The notes beneath the pieces were generated by a model. The model ran no database searches and was not told the origin of the DNA. It worked only from the letters and a program-made list of their open reading frames with translations. Shown in pieces: positions 1-12,369 of a stretch of 64,000 bases of DNA (position 1 is its first letter; each line of letters opens with the position of its first letter). The DNA is from Coriolopsis trogii (lineage: Eukaryota; Basidiomycota; Agaricomycetes; Polyporales; Polyporaceae). The stretch lies in NCBI GenBank assembly GCA_020543525.1, contig JAHYIO010000005.1, forward strand, positions 1,771,001-1,835,000, read 5' to 3'. Made by a program: the position numbers and the translations under genes.

Positions 1-1000
1 GGAGTTCCTCCACCTTTGGACCCGCGCTTTCCCCATCCCACTCGATGGAGTACACGCCACTTCCCGTCTTGCCGTCGATACCTCCAGCGACCGACATTCC
101 GTCGGCCAGGGCCACCCCAGACGCGTCGCGCCGGCTACTGGCCGGGGGGTACCTCGCGCTCGTCGCGGAAAAGAGATGACGGGCCCCGCTCTCCTCGTTG
201 GGGATGTAGATGAAGCGGCCGAAGAGCCCCACGATCACCATCGATACACGTAGCAGCGTGGTGTTAGCTTCACGCCCGATTCCTGACTTGACGATCCCGG
301 GATGCTGGTGTACGAAGGTCACCTCTGGCGCCTCTCGAGCCAAGCGGTCGAGGGACAGAGTGATGGCGGAGGCTGCATGGCCTCGGGAAGCGATTGCGTG
401 CGGGACCTTCCAGCCCTGGGGGTCGTCGAGGTCGATTGGGCCTTCGTACGTCCCGGCGAACACCGAGACGATGCGACGAAGGACGGTCGCCTTGCGGATC
501 AGGGGTAGGAGGTTCACGATGAAACGCGTGCGAGAGTAATAGTCCAACGACATGGCGGTATGCAGCCCTTCGGACGTCTCTGAGTGTTGTTGTGATGTCT
601 CAGTGAGTTTCCTGTTACATAATGGTCCATTAGCTTGTGGAGACTCACCGGTATTGGTGGCCATAGTGGCCGTCGAGATGACGAACAAGTTGATTGCAAT
701 CTCCTTGCTTTTGATGTCGCGGCAGATGGCGTCCACGTTACGGAGGAGACTGGTGTCGGCCTTGACGAACGTGAACTGCCCGTCGCCGTTGAGTGCTCTA
801 CACTCGGCCGCGATGCTGTTGCCAGCCTCTTGCGAGCGGCCGACAAAGTACACGCGCGGCTGGCGCGCGTGCTTCGCGAACTCCTTGAGAGTCGCTTCAC
901 CGACACCATTAGTGCCTCCCACAAACACAGCAACCAGATTCGAGGGGAGCTCCGTGGGGATGCGAGCGTTGGAAGCGCGGACGTCAACAAGAGGGATCAT
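1..1000 (-). CDS. SDR-like NAD(P)-binding oxidoreductase, copy 1 (3' end cut by window)
   Basis: Partial gene starting at ATG 1000. Exon 1 is 649-1000 and exon 2 runs from 579 off the window start; the intron 580-648 has GT-AG ends and joins the frame as ...TNTE-TSEGLH. A Rossmann-type glycine motif VGGTNGVGE lies near residue 28, followed by a VYFVGRS cofactor-side strand. Downstream come YYSRTRFIVNLLPL and the HPGIV stretch that follows the catalytic helix in SDRs. The usual YxxxK pair is not seen where expected. It is a tandem paralogue of the gene at 1494-2580, with the same exon-1 length (352 nt) and intron phase. Such divergent fungal SDRs are often linked to secondary metabolism (family knowledge); the substrate is unknown. 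Confidence 0.8.
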   Translation of the reverse strand, partial: MIPLVDVRASNARIPTELPSNLVAVFVGGTNGVGEATLKEFAKHARQPRVYFVGRSQEAGNSIAAECRALNGDGQFTFVKADTSLLRNVDAICRDIKSKEIAINLFVISTATMATNTGESPQANGPLCNRKLTETSQQHSETSEGLHTAMSLDYYSRTRFIVNLLPLIRKATVLRRIVSVFAGTYEGPIDLDDPQGWKVPHAIASRGHAASAITLSLDRLAREAPEVTFVHQHPGIVKSGIGREANTTLLRVSMVIVGLFGRFIYIPNEESGARHLFSATSARYPPASSRRDASGVALADGMSVAGGIDGKTGSGVYSIEWDGESAGPKVEEL

Positions 1001-1493
1001 CGCAGGAGAGTGGGTCGCAAAGTATTGCAGTGTGCTTACAGTATAAGTACGCTGTTCGTTCCCCCTTGAAAGCGGCGTGTTGAAGTATTTATTGACCATC
1101 TTCTTCGGTAGCACGGTGGGCTCAAGCCAATTCACTCAATACTGCTTCGGAATCGCATGTGGCGCTATAAGCGGAGGTTGTTCTGCCGCGGAGCCCTGAG
1201 TGGGTCACGCTCGCCAGGACTGCTGTTGCTCAAGCCTTGACAGACAGACCAACTCACCGTATCAAAATGCTACTTGACATGGTTCTCGGTGATCTCGAGC
1301 GTAATGTCAGAGGTGTTGTATGGCTGACGGCGAGCGGCGTAGGAATAACGTATATGGCGAATCTCCACTCAATATCGAAGACGAATTAGATATGCACTCA
1401 GCTACAAGGCACTGAAATACAGCGCCGACGTGTGCTAGATCTCGTAGCAATCAAACAAGCTGGTATATTACATAGTTGGTACACTCGCAATTC
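1001..1493. other. Intergenic, between the tandem SDR genes
   Basis: No gene recognised. It holds the promoter region of SDR copy 1 and the 3' flank of copy 2. Short reading frames here have no family motifs. Confidence 0.5.
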
Positions 1494-2580
1494 CTACGCA
1501 GCTTCCGTCCCGGTGATGCGGTTAAACTCCTCCAGCGTATGTTCCCACACCTTGTTCGCGACACCGTCTCTCCTCAGGCCAGCCAAGACCTCCTCGACCT
1601 CAGGACTCGCACTCTCCCCATCCCAGTTGATATTGTACACGCCACTACCAACCGTCCCGTCAGAGCCTCTCGCGACCGCAATGCCGTCGGACAAGGCCAC
1701 CCCAGATGCGCCATCCAGGTTCGCGCGAGGCGGATACTTCGCGCTCGTCGCAAAGTAGGCATGGGCCTCCCCGCTCTCTTCGTTGGGGATATAGATGAAG
1801 GGACCGATCACGGCAATTATCATTTTCAGCAAAATTGCCGAGAACCCCCATGCTTCGCGCCCAAAGTTCGTTTTGACAGGACCCGGATAGTCATGGATGA
1901 AGGACACCTCGGGCGCTGTCTGTGCCAGCCGCTCGAGGGACAGTGTGATCATCGAGGTGAGGTGAGGGCGCAAGGAGAGGACGCTGAGGTTCCACGCTTG
2001 AAAGTCGTTCGTGTCGACCGCTCCCTCCTTTGTCCCCGCCGCGATGGTGACGACGCGGCGAAGAGCGGTCGCCTTGCGAAGCAGCGGCAGGAGATTGACG
2101 ATAAAGCGAGTGCGGGAGTAGTATCCCAGTGAGACGAAGCTGTGGAGGCCCTCAGATGTCTCTGGATGGAGGAAACAGTGTTTGAGGAGCGTGACTCTAC
2201 AAAGACGGAGAGGGGGCAGAAGACGTACTGAGACCTCTGGTCATTATGCCTGTCGAAAGAACGAGCAGGTTGATTGTGGTCTCCTTGCTCTTGATGTTCC
2301 GACAGACATTGTCAACGTTGTGTAGAAGACTGCAGTCGGCTCTGATGAATTCGAACTGTCCATCGGGATTAAGAGCCTTGCACTCTGCCGCGATGCGGTC
2401 GCCGGCCTCTTGAGAGCGGCCGACGAAGTAGACGCGTGGACTGCGCGCGTATTTAGCGAACGCCTTCAGGGATGCCTCCCCAATTCCACTTGTGGCACCA
2501 GCGAATACCGCAACAAGGCGGGGTGGAAGCTCGGTGGCGATGCGGGCGTTCGAAGCTCGTATATCGGGGAGTCCAACCAT
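1494..2580 (-). CDS. SDR-like NAD(P)-binding oxidoreductase, copy 2
   Basis: Complete gene. Exon 1 is 2229-2580 (ATG at 2580) and exon 2 is 1494-2161 with stop TAG; the spliced product is 339 aa. The N-terminal nucleotide-binding motif is GATSGIGE at about residues 28-35. It is followed by VYFVGRSQEAGDRIAAEC, an acidic RAD turn, NLLVLSTG, and late in the protein DYPGPVKTNFGRE and a hydrophobic segment ending in YIPNEESGE. Where the catalytic YxxxK normally sits, the sequence reads SVLSLRPHLTSMITL, so the Tyr/Lys pair appears absent. The protein may be a divergent or non-classical SDR. Order, strand and intron phase match copy 1, showing tandem duplication. Confidence 0.85.
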
Positions 2581-4435
2581 GCTTGAGTGGTGGTTTGAAT
2601 GTAGCACGGCGGCCGGCAGGTACAGACTGGAATGAAAACAGCAAGGTGTGTTGGTATGGTAGATTCTGAGTTGGATTGTATATATGTGCCGCACCGGCTC
2701 CTAAACAGGAGCCGCTTCAGTCTTGAAGTTGTAGTGGAACTTGAAGCTTAAAGGCCGGCCTCGGAATATGCATCGGGGTTTAGCTGGGTTCTCGGATGTT
2801 CGAGTGGGTCACACTGACCGGAAGCAGAAGCGACATGCACTACATTGCCAGTTCGGAGTCGCGGCGGGCACTCACGTCATTATTGCATTTACATCCATAA
2901 TCACCTCGTAGACTGTACTGACAGCGTATCTCAGTACAACTAGAGTACTTGCTGTCTGTATATGTATACCGAGCTCAGCGCTCAGCTTCAGTGCGCACCG
3001 TCGATATACAATACTGATACGCGTCACCTCGCGGCCGGTGCCCTAAGTCGAAGTTCGGCTGTACTTGAGTATACGTGATATGTATACATTGGCTGTCAAC
3101 GGTCAGTGAATTGAAAGTGAATTGTGCCTCTGAGTGGCAAACAATCACAACGGTCGTGTTGATTGTCGATGTTTAAGCAAGAAAAGAAAAAGTACTAGTC
3201 TTCGCATGAAAAGCAAATGAAAAGAGTCGATGATGTACCGAAAGGTCACCGGTCAGCGCTAATGAGAGGTAGCTCCAGCGCTAGAAGCAAACTTTTCACA
3301 CATGAACTACCAGCATCGCACTGGCGATGCGACGTCGACCGTAGTACGTATAGTCAAGTCTTGACCGCAGCCCATGTTGCACGATTATGTGGCAACCCTG
3401 CCAGTCTCATGATCATCCCTCCCAGCAATCCCGGGCTCTGTAGTAGGGCTGAGAATGGCTGGGGCCACGCACACCCCTATTTACTATAAGGGTTCTCATG
3501 ATGGACGAGACTACCGCGAGCCTTGCAGGCACTATCGCTTGTGTCTTATCCTTCTAAAGTTCCGGATCGCGCGCAATCCAAGGCACAGCGTGACGGCCTC
3601 AGAGCTCAGGACTATCGACCCGGGAAGCTTCGTCCTCGTGTCTCCTACTCCGCAGTCCCTTCTACGAGTCCAGACACACGTATGTGAGTTCTCTTTGCGA
3701 GTTCCGGCCGTCGAGTACATTCTACAACGACCAGCGGGTGTCTGCCACACCTCTATTGATCCTCAGGTTCTCTAGCCAATGCTCCCATGGACGGGCGTGT
3801 GAAGTTAGGCTGCAATTCCTTAGAGCGATATGCATGAACGTGAGTAGAGCAAACTTCGTATTTCCCCGTTATATAACTGACTTCCTGCTGTTGTGCATGT
3901 CGCTATCGCGCTGCTTTTAGCATGTCCAAGACATCGACCCTCAAATAACCCCGGTCGCTTGTTGAACCCCCCTCCGATATCTGGAGACTTCACTTCCAGC
4001 GTTTTACATCCGGACGCACCATGCACTATTTCAGACACACTGGCCACCTTCTGTGTGCAGTTTGATACCACATGATCCCTGTAAGAAGAAGTGCCATGCA
4101 CTACGTTCCCACAAGCGTAGGATCCTCCGGATGGACGTAAGCGCTTATGGCTACCTGTCTTCTGCATCAACAAATGGAAAGGTCCTCCACCGCGTCCATC
4201 CTGCTAAGGAAGAGCTCATTTTTCCCAGGATGTCTGCAGTAGCCATGCGGGCCATGCAGTCGCCATCGAGCATCATGCCACCAGCGACGCGTCGTGTGTC
4301 TATCTATGGTCCGGAACACAAGTAGCGTACGAGTACAAATGGAGCCCGCAAAGCTGATGATGTCTCAGGCGACATCTCTTCACGAGCACTGACCCTCCCC
4401 CCTCTCACGTTGCATTACTCCCAACGACCTTGGCC
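2581..4435. other. Intergenic region, 1.86 kb
   Basis: No gene recognised on either strand. Short reading frames (largest about 117 codons) lack family motifs and consistent splice structure. The part near 4300-4435 is pyrimidine-rich and probably includes the promoter and 5' leader of the downstream protease gene. Confidence 0.5.
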
Positions 4436-6980
4436 ATGAAGTTCTCCGGCAGCTTCTTCCGCTCTGTCTTCCTTGCAGTTGTGTGTGCCACCGCAGCCTC
4501 CGCAGCGCCGTTCACGAGCAGCTTGAAGCACACGACAATCCAGGTGCGCGAGATCAACCCCGATCTCGTTATCGAGAGCTTCCATCCCGAGTCCTCGTTG
4601 GAGGTACGTTCGACAGGCTTGACGTCGGGGCCCGCCGAGCTGATCTGATTTCGGCTGACTGTGCAGACGTTCGGTGTGAACGGGATTGACCACCCGCTCT
4701 CAGCTCGGGCTGAGTTCGACTTGAAGGACGCGACCGTGTCCTTTGTCCAGTCTCGCCTCGGCGTAGACTCGGAGACTGTGGGGTTCAGGACCAGCTTCTC
4801 GAATGACGTGACTCAGCATGCGTTCGTGAGGCAGCAGATTGTAGGAATAATCGTCCGCAATTATACTTGAACGCTTTTCTGACTCTGTATGACAGAACGG
4901 GGTCCCCATCGCGAACGCAGTAGGCAACATCGCCTTCAACAAGGACAACAAGGTCGTCTCGTTTGGCTCGTCCTTCGTCAAGCCCAGTGAGACCAATAGG
5001 ACACTCCGCTGCCATTTATGATACTGACACACTCTAAAGAGTCCGTGCCTTCTACTACTCCCTCAATTGCTCTCGAGGATGCGATCACCAAGGCCGAGAA
5101 CACACTCTTTGGCAAGTTCAACGAACATCCCCCGACCCTCGAATTTGTTGTCAAGAAGGACGGATCGCTCGCCCTCACACACGTCGTACAGATCCAGAAC
5201 GACGAGACCGGCGCGTGGTTCGAGGCGTTCGTGGACGCGCACTCCGGAGAAGTCATTCAGCTGACCGACTTCGTCGCGAAGGCCACCGTGAGTATTCGGA
5301 ATCGATAAGATGCTCTTCTCTTCGTTGATATTTGCGCCGCAGTACCGAGTTCTTCCCATCACCAAGGAGACTCTTCCTGAGGGGTTCGAGAATTTGACAG
5401 ACCCCCAGGACCCGAACGCGTCCCCCGATGGCTGGCACAGCGACGGCACTACTACGACTACTACTACCTCGTATGCCATCCTACCATCGCTGCATGAGAC
5501 CAATCCGTCCTGATACCTGACTCCTAGTGGCAACAACGCAATCTCTTTCAAGAGCTCACAGACCACAGGTCTGACCACGGAGTCTGCGGCCGGTGATACC
5601 TTCATCTTCACCCAGGACCCCAACCAGGCACCGACTGTGCAGGCAAACCTTGACGCCGCGCGCACAAACGCGTTTTACATCGTCAACACCATCCATGACA
5701 TCTCGTATCTGTATGGCTTCACGGAGGCGGGCTTCAACTTCCAGAATAACAACTTCGGGAAGGGTGGTAAGGGCAACGACCGTGTCACAATCTCCGTTCA
5801 AGACTCTGCTGGACGCGATAACGGTGAGTCCGTCGACGAGCTTGCGTTTGTCGATGGGGGCTGATCAACGTGGTACAGCTGACTTTGCGACCCCCGCTGA
5901 GTGAGTTGGGTCTCTCACAGAGTCGTGTCGTGAATAGGAGCTCATCGTTGCAATGCGAACAGTGGCCAATCAGGACGTATGCGCATGTTCCTGTGGGACC
6001 ATACCACTCCGATGCGCGATGGTGCTCTCGAGAACGATATTGTTGCTCACGAGAACACTCACGGCATCAGCAACCGCTTGACCGGCGGAGGCACTGGACG
6101 GTACGTTGAATGACAGCGTCTCCTTATGTGGACTGATCGACCGCTTTTGCGACACAGCTGCCTGCAAACCACCGAAGCCGGAGGCATGGGTGAAGGATGG
6201 TCCGATGCCTTTGCTGAGTAAGTCACGCCTCTATGTAAGGGTCAGCTGGGAACTGATGTGTCTTACCGCTAAGGTGGACCGAGCACAAGGACGGAACCAT
6301 TGTCGACTTCGTCTTGGGTCAATATGTCATCAACGACCCCGCTGGTATCCGGAGCCACCCTTACTCGACTTCTGCGTAAGCTTTGCCGTGTTCCATCCTA
6401 CATCTATCTCAAAACAATTCCCTTTCTCAGGACGGTAAACCCCCTAAGGTACTCTAGCCTGCAGACTCTCACCGAAGTACACGGTATGTGTGCACTTCAT
6501 ATCTACCGAGACGCCCACTTATGACCTCACGTCTCCACGCAGACATCGGCGAAGTATGGGCCAACCTCCTGCACAACGTGTACGCTGCCCTTGTCGGAGT
6601 CCACGGCTTCTCTGCTACCGCCCACACCGACCCGACGTAAGCCGATCTCTTCTCTCGTCTATCCATTTCCTCCGCTGAACAGGTGCTGTCGCATAGTACG
6701 ACTGGTGGAAATACCGTCTTCCTCCACCTCTTCATCGACGCGTTCACGCTCCAACCATGCAACCCGACCTGTATGACACTGTTTTCATTTCTTAGTACAG
6801 AGACGCTGACGATAGTGGACCACGACAGTCCTCACCGCTCGTGACGCGTGGATCCAGGCGGATGCGAACCGCTTCGGTGGCGCGAACTTCTGCACGCTCT
6901 GGAAGGCGTTCGCCTCGCGCGGTCTCGGAGTCAACGCCGCGAACCATAGGGACGACTCCACCGTTCCGGCAGGATGCTGA
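4436..6980 (+). CDS. Secreted fungalysin-type metalloprotease (M36)
   Basis: Multi-exon gene from ATG 4436 to TGA 6978-6980. It begins with a signal peptide ([20 protein letters not shown], cleaved near ASA-APF), followed by an FTP-like propeptide and a catalytic domain. The zinc site HENTH (motif AHENTHGIS) and the third ligand Glu in EGWSDAFAE are both intact. Other family blocks include [37 protein letters not shown] and [13 protein letters not shown]. About a dozen short introns interrupt the gene; for example, the join GCT-GA|T gives ATPADGQSGR. It ends in ...DDSTVPAGC. Fungalysins are secreted zinc endoproteases that digest extracellular protein. No disablement is seen. The E-N-T spacing in HExxH is normal for the family. 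Confidence 0.92.
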
Positions 6981-7559
6981 GCGGACGCCACGAATCGAAC
7001 ACTAGAATTAAGGTGGGATATAAACCACTTGGTGGACACTGAGGAAAGATGGCACGACATAATGTATGGATAATCGACGACGTGCAATCAACGGCCACTG
7101 TAGAATGCTTTGTCCACGAGAATGCGAATATGACCGTTGACGTGACAGCGAGAACCCACATCCTTGGAAAGGGGAAAGTTAACCTGTGGTTGTGGTTCGT
7201 TTCCAGAGCGATGTTGTTGCATACCTCTTTCCTCAAGTCCACACAGATTCACTCAATACTTGTCTCACCGGGTCAGAAGACAAACGGACCTATCGTGATA
7301 ACTCACAAGGGAGGACATTACGACTTCCTCCCTGGTCTAACACTGAGCTTACGTCTTCTCCTCTTCAGTGATCCTCGCACATAGAACGATTTCCAGGCAG
7401 CGAATTTCTCAAATGACAAATACCGATCACGTATGTGATCAAGGCCAACAGCTACATTATATTGCTATGTGGTTTACCCGGAGCTGTTCTGCACCCTGAG
7501 TTGTGGCGGCAATCCGTCAGTCAAGTGCTCCCCGAATCACCGGGAGAGGGAAAGGGTAC
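6981..7559. other. Convergent intergenic region
   Basis: Lies between the 3' ends of the plus-strand protease and the minus-strand small secreted protein. An open frame at 7049-7384 has no motif and is not accepted as a gene. No terminator or repeat is obvious. Confidence 0.5.
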
Positions 7560-8332
7560 TCACTGGACATACCAACGTTGATCAGCAGCGACACAGAGAC
7601 CACCGTGCGCGTTGTTGGCAGCGTTGCAGTCGGACGCGAGCCAAGTGACGAGGCTCGACTGTGTACGGAATCAAGTTAGTGCACCGCTCCTACATCGATT
7701 GAGTCGGTGTACGTACCCAGTCCGCGCGGCAGTAAGTGAGGTCGGTGGACGCCTGGTTCAAGAAGTACGTGGTGCACGACTTGAAGGCCATGGAAACCTT
7801 GTCTGTGGCGGTCTAGACGAGTAGAGGTCTCGGGTTAAAAGCATTCTCTATGTGTCACGAGGTTCATGTCGCGACTTACTCCCGACGCCGTGGCGTTAAA
7901 GAAAGCCCCCTTGTTCTCTACGTCGAACGTTAGAGCATCAGCAATAACCTTGCAGTCGTCTTCGTTCGGGCCTCCGCCGGAAGGAGCAAAGCAGAAGGTG
8001 TCGCCTGTATACCGTGATGACGGATCGTCAGTGTCGAGCGCACATTACGGAAGATAGGAGGAGATGGACGCACACTGCGCGCCACAGACGTTGACCGCAG
8101 GGCTCTCCTGACGCTTGTTGACGGACACGAGGCCGTTTGAAGCAACGTGGACGGCTGCATCGCAGTGCGAGAGCTGGAACTTCACGTTGTTGTCCTTCCC
8201 AATGAAGCCCTCAGAGACAACGGTCTCTTTGGCGCATGTAGCCGGGCTCGTGGCAAATTTGACCACTCCCGCGGAGACGGGGGAGACAGTGAGGAAGGAC
8301 GCGAGAATGGGCAAGAGAGCGAAAACCTGCAT
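7560..8332 (-). CDS. Small secreted cysteine-containing protein, function unknown
   Basis: Four exons join in frame: 8074-8332, 7880-8004, 7717-7812 and 7560-7658 (TGA), giving 192 aa. The start at 8332 places a signal peptide, MQVFALLPILASFLTVSPVS, at the N terminus. Mature Cys residues occur in ATCAKE, SHCDAA, CGAQCDTFCF, DDCKVI, KSCTTY, TYCRAD, SDCNAA and GLCVAA, suggesting several disulfides. It ends in QRWYVQ. The family is not recognised; its size and Cys content fit the small secreted proteins that are common in wood-decay and symbiotic fungi. Exon lengths 96 and 99 are whole codons and all four splice sites are GT-AG, which supports the model. Confidence 0.7.
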
Positions 8333-9345
8333 AATGCGGAAGCGAGATAAAGACAAGAATGGGGTAGGCAGTTAGTGAGCGACTGTTACGAAAGGAACCG
8401 GAAACCCAGGTCAGAAAGGTGAGATGAGGACAATAACCTACGATGTCCCGACCTTCTTATACCGGTGACGCCCTTTGAGACGAGCTACTATCACAGTGAG
8501 CCGTACTTGCCGTGAATTTGCAGAAGTATGACCATCTCAACGCGCATGACTGTTGCCGTCGTGCCGCTTCCGCCTTGTGGACCGTGTCGGGCACCTGTAG
8601 CCGTGAAAGTAGAAGCGAGTTTGTTGCACAGCTCAATTCGGTTGTGATGATTGATGGCTGTGCTGGAAACTACTGCTCTTAGCACAGCTCTTTCCCAGTC
8701 GGAGTAGCAGACCGCTCACCTGAAGACGTTGGCAACTGATAACCGGCTATAGGTTGACAAACCCAAAATCAGTCTCCAAGGCGCCGCACAACAAGCATCT
8801 ATATTTGTGAGGAAGCATTCTCAATGCAATCAAGGAGTCCAGACCTTTTTCCAATGCGTCACTGTTGTCGGCGATTACACCTGAGCGATCCTCCTGGTGC
8901 CTGACTTCAGGTGAACCTCATCGGCATACTACGTACCCATGCCCGCACTTCGGCAGTGGGCACACGTCGGGTGGCTTGAATACTTGTACTCAAACCTGCG
9001 CGGAGATACACTCCCCTCGTATTGACAACGGAATCTACGGAAGCAGCTCAAGACTCTTCATCCAGAAGCCTTCTTCGGTAGTGTCGAGAAATGAGGCCGC
9101 GGCTATGTGAACCAACTAGGTGCGGCCGACAGATGACCCATATGCATCGGAGGTCGTTGGCGGTCGTCCGGCGTGAGAACACGCATTACGACCAGCGTGA
9201 CCTTTGTTCCGTGGCGAGCATAGCCGACTGAGGCGTCTTGAGCTCGTTTTGTGCGAGAGCAAAGTCTGTTTCTTGCTCGACTGTTTGTGTAACGTTCAAT
9301 GCAATGGGTCTCATCGGAAACGACTCGTCCGAACGGAGTTGGAGG
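8333..9345. other. Intergenic region, 1.0 kb
   Basis: No gene recognised. The part next to 8333 should hold the promoter of the small secreted protein, and the far end is the 3' flank of the seven-transmembrane gene. Confidence 0.45.
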
Positions 9346-10652
9346 TTATTCCGCCCTACGGGTGATCGCAGAACTGACACTTGGGGCAGTGACAGGGCGG
9401 GAGTCTTGACCCCAACCCAATCCGACACGCACGGTGATGAGCATGAACGCTATGCCGATTACTGTGGGGCCACATCCGGACCCGATGGTCTGTAGGGTAG
9501 ACTTCGTGGCGTAGAGAATGACGAACATGACTGCCCATGCGCTGTTCACCGCCATCTTTAGTCGAGGAGTTCAAGACGGGAGAACGACATACCTATAAAG
9601 TGCTGCGCTCTCTACAAAGATGGCGAGGGCACTCTGGAGATACCAATGAAATATGCATAGGATGAACTCGCACAGAAACGTACTGTGAGATCTCGACCGC
9701 CGCGGAGCACGACGACTTTCCGTAGCTCTCGGTTTGTCGACCATATCCTGTATGCTATCATGACTGGCAATGCCTATCGTTAAGATACTCGTGACTCTTA
9801 TGCGGATCAACATACTCGTCCCATATAGATTCGTACTGAGGAAGTACCATGAGTAGACGTTAATCAGGGATGAGGATGAAGACATACCAGAGGGTTGCAG
9901 CACAGTATCCGGTCACCCAACGACCGACAGCAGAGGCAAATATACCTCTGCTGGAAGTTCCAAATTCGTGGAGCAAGCCGATGCCGAAGCCTGAGGCGTC
10001 CTCGTCAGACGATCACTGGCAAAGTTGTACGCCGGTCAGTCACTCACTTATGAGCGTAGCGATAGTCAACACTGGGACGACGATGGCCCAGTAATTCCTC
10101 TGCCACACGAGCCATGTTCGATATGTCTACTCGGGTACGGGCGTCAGCCGAAGATGAACTTCACACAAAGCGCGAACCAACTCACTATGACTGCATCACC
10201 TGTCAACATGTCCACAAATAGCACGGCCGTCCGTGCAACCTCCATCTTATCTTGTAGGTCGTTATAGTAGTCGATAGCCGCCTGTCCTCCTCCTCGAACG
10301 ACGACTCCGATGAACATTCGCTGTATCCCCATTGCCCAATGCTTCGGAACGCGGGTCAGCAAGCGTCCTCAATGTAAATCAGGGTATAGCTCACCGCGGT
10401 GACTGTCAATATGAGCACTATGTTCGCTAAAATTAAGGGCGACTTCGCGAGTTGCAGCACTGACCCCAGCCGTTCCGTCCAACACATCCGACATCGGAAA
10501 CTCGAGTTAGCGAGATAGTTGGGCGAAGAGTCCAGGAGCTTGCGCCGGCGAACCAGGAGCACGAGAGAGATTGTCGACAGGACCAAGAATATTCCGAAGA
10601 GAGTGCATTCTAGGGCTGCTGAAGCCAAATTTGCAGCAGTGGACGTGATCAT
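9346..10652 (-). CDS. Seven-transmembrane protein of Agaricomycete type
   Basis: Multi-exon gene from ATG 10652 to TAA at 9346. Exons were joined using GT-AG sites where the frame restores family blocks: LECTLFGIFLVLSTISL, LTVTA|HWAMGIQRMF, RTAVLFVDMLTGDAVI, TYRTWLVWQRNYW, FGIGLLHEFG, SAVGRWVTGYCAATL, SALAIFVESAALYS, and a last helix IGIAFMLITVRVGLG. The resulting plan is about seven hydrophobic helices with a polar, Ser/Thr-rich C tail. This matches a large lineage-expanded family of basidiomycete integral membrane proteins with GPCR-like topology whose ligand and function are unknown (family recall). No broken exon was found, although the join near LANSSFRCRMCWTERLGS is uncertain. Confidence 0.75.
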
Positions 10653-11610
10653 GCTCTACGTGCGCAGGGATACGGAGGGAGGGGAGCCCGACGTGGGTTC
10701 ACAGGACGTGCACGGGGATGACAATACAGAAGCCTTATGTTCAAGATTCAGGGTGCTGGAGGAGGATAGCAGCGACTGGGACAGGATCATTTGACGGAGA
10801 AGCTATGGGCGGCCTAGTGGCACCCACAAATAGGTGTAAGCGCTGTGAAGCTCGTGTATCTTGCGAAGTGGCATACCTCACAGGTCGACCAGCGAGTGTC
10901 ACAGAATACTTGAAAGTCACAGAGCGATGAGGTCGAGGACCGGTTTAGGCGGGACATTTCGTGCCCAGCATAGTCAACCGTCCAGACCCGCGGAAGACCG
11001 CTTGAGATGGTGGAGAGCGTGGTTGTGGAGGCGATGCTGCTGAAAGATGAGAAGCTGCAACGAGCGCCGCAATATATGGGCGAGAGAGGTCAACATGACG
11101 AGATATGAAACTCTAGTTCGACTTCGCTGAACATGCGGCTCGAGGCGCTGTTGATGAGAGATCGATCTCTTTGAACGCTATTCATTAACAAGTACTGCGC
11201 TGAAGGATCGTCGGGGTCAGAGAGAGTCAAGCTGAGGCCACTGTCCACTTACACTGCTCTTCGTACATAAGGTGATACAGTATGTACGCAATGAATGAAG
11301 CACGACCGAGATTAACTACGATGACTCATGGTAGAGTACTAGTAAGGCGACATCCATCAAATAATACGTAGGATGACGACACCACTAAGAGGATTGAACG
11401 GCAATAAATATGAACACAGAAGGAACGACTGTTCAGCAGGAAAAGCTGATAAACTTCCTGGTCCGGATTATGTGGGAGGGTGTCTTCGATCAGAACAACG
11501 AGCGATGCGCTCATACCTGTGCGAACAAATATTACATCGACGCCCGGTAAGTTGCAGTAGATATACTCACCGATCATCTCCATCCTATTGCTCATCATCC
11601 ACGAGGACCT
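10653..11610. other. Intergenic region, 0.96 kb
   Basis: No gene recognised. It spans the promoter side of the seven-transmembrane gene and the 3' flank of the methyltransferase-like gene. Small open frames have no motif. Confidence 0.45.
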
Positions 11611-12369
11611 CTAGAGCAGATAGGGGAACAGGTTGTATCCCACCCGTGCTGCGTAGTCCTGCCACACGTCACCAAACCGCTCCGACAACTGTCCATCTTC
11701 GACACTGCAGCGCTTGTAGAGCGAGTACACTGTGAACAGCGAACCCGAGCGCCAGATCCAGATGAAGACGACGAAAGGCGTGTGTGCGATTCCGCAGTAC
11801 GGCACGTAACCGCTCGCGCCGAACTGCATGAGCTGCTCTCCAAGGAGGATGAGCATCACGCCCGTGTATCCGGGGTGCCTCACGTATGCGTACGGGCCAG
11901 ACATGATGAGAGAATGGTCGTTCTTGATAGAGACCTCGTACGTGAAGAGCGATCCGAGCTCGCGATACGACCAGAGCCGGAAAAGGGCTCCGCCAAAGAC
12001 GAGCGCTGCGCCTGCTAGGAACCTCGGAGACATGTGAAAGAGCGGCTCTAGGTGATTGGCGTGGGTGTGGCAGAGTACGGGTGCGACGAGCTGGCTCTTG
12101 TCATGGGACAGCAGCAGAACAGACTGGCTTAGGGATGGTGATACGATGACGAACTACAAAATATCGTGAGTATTCGACCTGCATGAAAGAAGAGGAGTGC
12201 GTGTGCGTACGCAGGCGAGGTATCCCAAGAAGCGAACTAGATATTCGAAAGGTTGCCCGGTGTATAGTTTTTGAGTGCGCTCGGACGCTCGTTTTGGGGG
12301 GATTAACGATGCGAAGGACAAGACGGAGGAGCTGGTGAGAACAAGCGCTTTGAAATATAGAGAGAGCAT
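11611..12369 (-). CDS. Isoprenylcysteine carboxyl methyltransferase-like membrane protein
   Basis: Two exons, 12153-12369 region and body: exon 1 is 12211-12369 and exon 2 is 11611-12153 (TAG), giving 233 aa. The C-terminal half carries the ICMT signature SGPYAYVRHPGYTGVML, preceded by RLWSYRELGSLFTYEV, and ends with the family-like EDGQLSERFGDVWQDYAA and YNLFPYLL. There are several hydrophobic segments. ICMTs (Ste14 class) methylate the prenylated C-terminal Cys of CaaX proteins, including Ras-like GTPases and fungal pheromones, in the ER membrane. Length fits the family (about 200-290 aa). Whether this copy acts on CaaX proteins or belongs to a related phospholipid-methyltransferase-like branch cannot be decided from sequence alone. 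Confidence 0.85.
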
